Source: a virus
IMG/VR virus record: IMGVR_UViG_3300044638_007832
Location: 1 to 26,213 of that record
Length of the DNA: 26,213 nucleotides
Direction: 5' to 3' (one strand)
A program made the position numbers and the translations under genes. The notes beneath the pieces were generated by a model that saw only the letters and a program-made list of their open reading frames with translations, was not told the origin of the DNA and ran no database searches. Within the stretch, counting starts at the first letter, position 1. Each line of letters begins with the position of its first letter. Below, piece by piece: positions 22,648-26,213 of the stretch.

Positions 22648-24278
22648 TGGCTAAATTTTTAACATTTGAAACGACAGCGATAAGATTAAACGATTCTATT
22701 TTCCCTTCTAATTCAGCATCGTTTGGTCTTCAGGCTAATACTGTTCCTGTTTTTGATATTAATGGCAATCTTATTGATTACGCCCCAAATGGGCCTATTC
22801 AAGGAAAGTTTTCTACAGAGTTTTATTTGACAGGAGCGTTGCCAGACTTTCTAAAACTTGAGAATCAATCTGATGTTCCTATTTCGGTTTCTTTTAATAA
22901 TTTTAATATTCCAAGTGCATTTTTGACTGATTTAAGTTTTAGTGTAGAACCTTATCAGCCAATTGCAGTTAGTACAAGTTTTGATTTTTATCACGGAATC
23001 AAGGCTTTGGATACAAATTTAAATGATGTTCATAATTTATTTAGTCCTGCTGATGGATCAACAAAAGTTAAAAATAAGTTGGCGACATTAAATGGTCTAT
23101 CAAGTTATATAATAACTAATAATAGATCTTCTTATCCTGATAATTATGATGATTTTATTGTAAGCAATTTTAATTATTCTTTTACCGTAGAAAGACAGCC
23201 TCTTTTAAGAGTAAAACAAAGTATACCTTTAAGAGTAGCTTTGAGGCAGGTTAACGCTCAGTTTGGTGTGACTGCAAATAATATTGATGGAGTTTTAGAT
23301 ATTCATGGAAACGATGCGGTATTTAATGCTGTTTTAAAAGACGCGCAAAATCCTTCAGTTTATACTAATATGAGTTTGACAGGAATAATTGTGGACCAAA
23401 ATTATGCGATCTCTGATTCTAGTTATGGAGTTGGATCTATAAAGATGATCCAAAACATAAGTAAAAAGAGAAATATAATTAATATACCTTTTGGAACTAA
23501 TGATCCAGCAATTGTTGAAGTTTCAAAACCTATTATAAATATAAGTATTCCTACTCCTCCAGTAGGCCAAACAAATCCAAAGCCACCAATGCCGCCTCCA
23601 CCTGAGCTTGTTCAACCAATTATTCCTCCTGCTCCTGAATTGGCTCCTGATTTAATTTGGTTTAATATATATGTTACACCATATGATTTGCCAAATGCTT
23701 GTTCAAATAAAAAACATATAATATCTCAAATAAAAATAGCAGCTGATTACAATTCAATAATAGATGGAAAACAATATATAATACAATCTAAAAATCTACA
23801 ACAAACAGTAGAATATAATGATGTCTCCCTTGCGGCCAATAAAATCGCAAATAATCTGACAGTTCCAATCCTTTTTATGTGTTCTGTGGGAGTAAATCAA
23901 AATGTTTTAGATGCTAGTGCTTTAGATCCTTTGCCATTTCCGAATTTTGCAAATTCAGACGAATGTTCATATGAAGACGATCCTACTGTTCTAAATAAAT
24001 TAGCCTTTCAAGCGAGAGGGACTAATTATATACATACAGAAGTGAATGGCGATTTTCAATGTTCTTTATTTGAAAGTCCAAGTATAGAAATTATATCGCC
24101 ATCTTATACAAAAACATGTTATAGTCTAAAAGCGTATTGCACATGGAAATATTTGCTTGCGCGTATGAATTACGCTCGTAATAATGATGAGTTTATACCT
24201 GATAGCGAAAATATTTATTTAATAAATTTCCCATTTATTGCCAATGGTTCAAAAGTTTATGATGTTTTTACACCATGA
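22647..24278 (+). CDS. Tail tip structural protein with proline-rich hinge
   Basis: A 543-residue protein with two parts joined by a proline-rich hinge at about residues 301-335 (short runs of P with K, M, E, V and L). The N-terminal part is beta-rich and includes NFNYSFTVERQPLLRVKQSI, resembling the strand-loop pattern of the tube-like proteins, then DGVLDIHGNDAVFNAVLKDA. The C-terminal part has FNIYVTPYDLPNACSNKKHI and a cysteine-rich end (seven cysteines from about 348 on), unusual among neighbours and possibly metal-binding or disulfide-forming outside the cell. The protein is translationally coupled on both sides (TAATG before, ATGA after). I do not recognise a family; location suggests a tail tip or fibre-attachment protein. 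Confidence 0.6.
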   Translation: MAKFLTFETTAIRLNDSIFPSNSASFGLQANTVPVFDINGNLIDYAPNGPIQGKFSTEFYLTGALPDFLKLENQSDVPISVSFNNFNIPSAFLTDLSFSVEPYQPIAVSTSFDFYHGIKALDTNLNDVHNLFSPADGSTKVKNKLATLNGLSSYIITNNRSSYPDNYDDFIVSNFNYSFTVERQPLLRVKQSIPLRVALRQVNAQFGVTANNIDGVLDIHGNDAVFNAVLKDAQNPSVYTNMSLTGIIVDQNYAISDSSYGVGSIKMIQNISKKRNIINIPFGTNDPAIVEVSKPIINISIPTPPVGQTNPKPPMPPPPELVQPIIPPAPELAPDLIWFNIYVTPYDLPNACSNKKHIISQIKIAADYNSIIDGKQYIIQSKNLQQTVEYNDVSLAANKIANNLTVPILFMCSVGVNQNVLDASALDPLPFPNFANSDECSYEDDPTVLNKLAFQARGTNYIHTEVNGDFQCSLFESPSIEIISPSYTKTCYSLKAYCTWKYLLARMNYARNNDEFIPDSENIYLINFPFIANGSKVYDVFTP

Positions 24279-26213
24279 AAGCGATTAACGATTATAGAAT
24301 ATTGATGCCAAACATTCCGTTTTACGAAACGGGAGTGACTTTTAATGAATTTGATGTTGTATATTATACTGGAATAAATCCCGGCACATACATAGATGAC
24401 AAGGGAAACTCAAGAGTAGTCGCTGCGCCATTTACTACTGGATATTTTTATTGTAAAACTAATTTACCTTCTGGAGAAAACTTTTTCTTTAATCGTCCAG
24501 ATGGAAACAATAGTGGTTATTATTGGACAAATAAATTTTTCTTTGTTCCTACTTATGGATCAAGCGTAAATTTTAAAGCTAATTTTTATGAAAATAAATT
24601 TCAAGATGATTATACTGTAATCATTGGTAAAAGTGAGAACGTGGTTCAAGTAGACGCGAAATTACAATTTAGTAATATAACAGATACTGAAGCAAAAGCT
24701 TTAAATCATTTTTATCAACAATCATTTGTAAAACCTGCCCAGTCTAGCGGTCAAGGATTGTTGCCGATTGAGACTGCTTTGTTTCCTCCGCATTCAAAAG
24801 TAAGACCTTATTATCTTAAAACTATAGATAATAATTTTGAAATGGTTGATTTAAATTCTGTCACTCTAAGCTTGGAATCTCCATTTGTTTCAATAACAGA
24901 ATGGAAAGAAAAATTAATACCATACGGAGCATGTGATTTTGACAATAATAAACCATATTCTAAAGATGATTATGTTTTCTTGAATAATGCAGGATCAAAA
25001 AATGGATTTTATTATTTTAGCGGAGACGCTGGAGATGAACCTGTTGTAGGAATAAGTCCAGCAACTAGCAATTCGTTTTGGACTCAAAAATTTTATTTTC
25101 AGCCAGACAATGCACAGCAGCTTCAATTTAATTCTAATAGTTATAAAAACGATTTAGGAAATTTTTATTTATATCAGAACGACGGTATTAACTCAAATTC
25201 TTTTGATTTTTCTTTAACTTTTAATAACAGATCAGATAAACAAGCGAAAGCAATTTTACATTTCTTGGAAAACCATAATGGAATTGATCTTTTTGATTAT
25301 GACATGTACACATTCTTTACTGGAACAAGATCTTTTTATTGTCCAGAATGGAGTCATACTTATAATTTCTTAGACAATAATTCTATAACCGCAAGATTCA
25401 TTGAGTCTAAATTTTCTTTTGACAGAGTATTCGATTTTAAAACTTATTTAACTCCAACTGGTTTTGACTTTGGTTTTTTACCAGCAGGGTTTCAAACAAG
25501 TAGAGAATATGGTATTATAAATAGTGGATTAAGATATCCAGCTTCATATTCTATTTTAAATAAAGTAGAACAATCTACTCCAACAACAAATTTCTTTTAT
25601 CACGATTCTTCAGAAAGTGCGACGATTGATGTAAGAGCGGGTAGTACGGGGTATTTTAATATAATATTTCAACACCCACAAAATAGAACAGGTCCAGATC
25701 AAATATATGGATATTTTAATGTGGGGCAATCCCAAGATAATTTTGGAACAGTTGGAAATGATTTTCAAATATATTATACAGGATCAAAAGTAAGTGCTGG
25801 ATCGGCGGCTCCTTATAACTTCTTATCTGGAGTTCAAAACTGCGTAGCTTCGCCTGTTTTATATGAAAATAAATTAGCTCTTTTAACTCGTTGGACACTT
25901 CCTGAATCTGGATATTTCTTTACAGGATTTTCTGGAAGAATATCAATGAATAGTGGATTTTCTCCTCTTTTGTCTGTAACAGGAAAAAACGTAGCGATTC
26001 CATTAAATACTTCAAACTATTTATATGACGTTGGAACTCCAGGAATTACTACATATGAAATGCTTTTTACAGATTTAAGTTTTAATACAGATTATTATGT
26101 CACAATAAGTGGCATGAATGATACATATACTAATACCACTGGTCAAGCCGTTTTTGCAAGTGGAGTTAGTGAAATAAATTCTTGGCCTTCTTCAGATCCG
26201 GTTAAAGGTTATG
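24275..26213 (+). CDS. Tail tip protein: two tandem gpM-like domains plus Ig-like domains (3' end outside window)
   Basis: The frame is open from the ATG at 24275 to the window end (646 codons, no stop). The N-terminal region has two similar units: copy 1 with YYWTNKFFFVP, then D-T-E-A-K-A-L-N-H-F; copy 2 with SFWTQKFYFQP, then D-K-Q-A-K-A-I-L-H-F-L-E-N-H-N-G, and both end in strand pairs (SVTLSLESP; SITARFIES). The helix with A-x-x-L-x-F-L-E and the following C-x-x-W matches lambda minor tail protein M, which links tube and tip. From about residue 390, F-D-F-G-F-L-P-A-G-F and N-S-G-L resemble an ASH/Ig-like domain, and later strands fit a further Ig or Fn3-like domain. Overlap with the upstream gene is ATGA. 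Confidence 0.75.
   Translation, partial: MKAINDYRILMPNIPFYETGVTFNEFDVVYYTGINPGTYIDDKGNSRVVAAPFTTGYFYCKTNLPSGENFFFNRPDGNNSGYYWTNKFFFVPTYGSSVNFKANFYENKFQDDYTVIIGKSENVVQVDAKLQFSNITDTEAKALNHFYQQSFVKPAQSSGQGLLPIETALFPPHSKVRPYYLKTIDNNFEMVDLNSVTLSLESPFVSITEWKEKLIPYGACDFDNNKPYSKDDYVFLNNAGSKNGFYYFSGDAGDEPVVGISPATSNSFWTQKFYFQPDNAQQLQFNSNSYKNDLGNFYLYQNDGINSNSFDFSLTFNNRSDKQAKAILHFLENHNGIDLFDYDMYTFFTGTRSFYCPEWSHTYNFLDNNSITARFIESKFSFDRVFDFKTYLTPTGFDFGFLPAGFQTSREYGIINSGLRYPASYSILNKVEQSTPTTNFFYHDSSESATIDVRAGSTGYFNIIFQHPQNRTGPDQIYGYFNVGQSQDNFGTVGNDFQIYYTGSKVSAGSAAPYNFLSGVQNCVASPVLYENKLALLTRWTLPESGYFFTGFSGRISMNSGFSPLLSVTGKNVAIPLNTSNYLYDVGTPGITTYEMLFTDLSFNTDYYVTISGMNDTYTNTTGQAVFASGVSEINSWPSSDPVKGY
24452..25408 (+). 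repeat. Tandem gpM-like domain duplication
   Basis: Copy 1 spans about residues 60-203 (24452-24883) and copy 2 about residues 245-378 (25007-25408). Aligned landmarks: G-Y-F-Y-C / G-F-Y-Y-F; W-T-N-K-F-F-F / W-T-Q-K-F-Y-F; D-x-x-A-K-A-L-N-H-F / D-x-x-A-K-A-I-L-H-F; final strand L-S-L-E-S / A-R-F-I-E-S. Copy 1 has an insertion (VKPAQSSGQGL) after the helix. Confidence 0.7.

Overview
The window is part of the structural region of an AT-rich tailed double-stranded DNA phage (Caudoviricetes), or less likely a prophage. It holds a very long tape measure protein, two overlapping tail-chaperone-like genes just upstream, tail tube-like and neck-like genes, and a lambda gpM-like tail-tip protein. I see no integrase, attachment site, tRNA, CRISPR array or insertion sequence. 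The host cannot be named. Start codons mostly follow AT-rich sequence without a Shine-Dalgarno site, which would fit a Bacteroidota-like host, but that is weak evidence.

Layout. Positions 1-4361 hold the end of a tail-assembly-chaperone-like gene followed by a carbohydrate-modification cassette: an FkbM-type methyltransferase (+), two glycosyltransferases (-), a 93-residue unknown (-), a sulfotransferase (-) and, divergently, an adenylylsulfate (APS) kinase-like P-loop protein (+). The kinase-like protein and the sulfotransferase could together make and use the sulfate donor PAPS. Positions 4371-8345 hold connector and tail tube genes: one + gene, a strong bidirectional terminator, then four - genes (tail tube-like, unknown structural, neck/completion-like, head-closure-like). 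From 8380 to the end everything is on +: two overlapping tail-chaperone-like genes, the 3128-residue tape measure protein, a tube/hub-like protein, a fibre-like protein, a protein with a proline-rich hinge, and a partial protein with two tandem gpM-like domains followed by Ig-like domains.

The most remarkable object is the tape measure protein. Its N-terminal core and C-terminal part look ordinary. Between about residues 627 and 1713 it carries at least seven copies of a short motif, G-F-I-P-N-F-A/S, and these copies separate five compact, soluble, enzyme-like domains. Two have the residue geometry of PD-(D/E)XK nucleases, one looks like a HAD phosphatase, one has GNAT acetyltransferase-like features, and one is unrecognised. 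The repeats use different synonymous codons, so the motif seems to be kept by selection on the protein. My inference is that this tape measure is also a cargo carrier, holding a row of exchangeable effector domains in the tail tube for delivery or for use during assembly.

There is no gene-free stretch longer than about 60 bases. Two hairpins act as likely terminators, at 2680-2712 and 4905-4940. The first also holds the ribosome binding site of the downstream glycosyltransferase.
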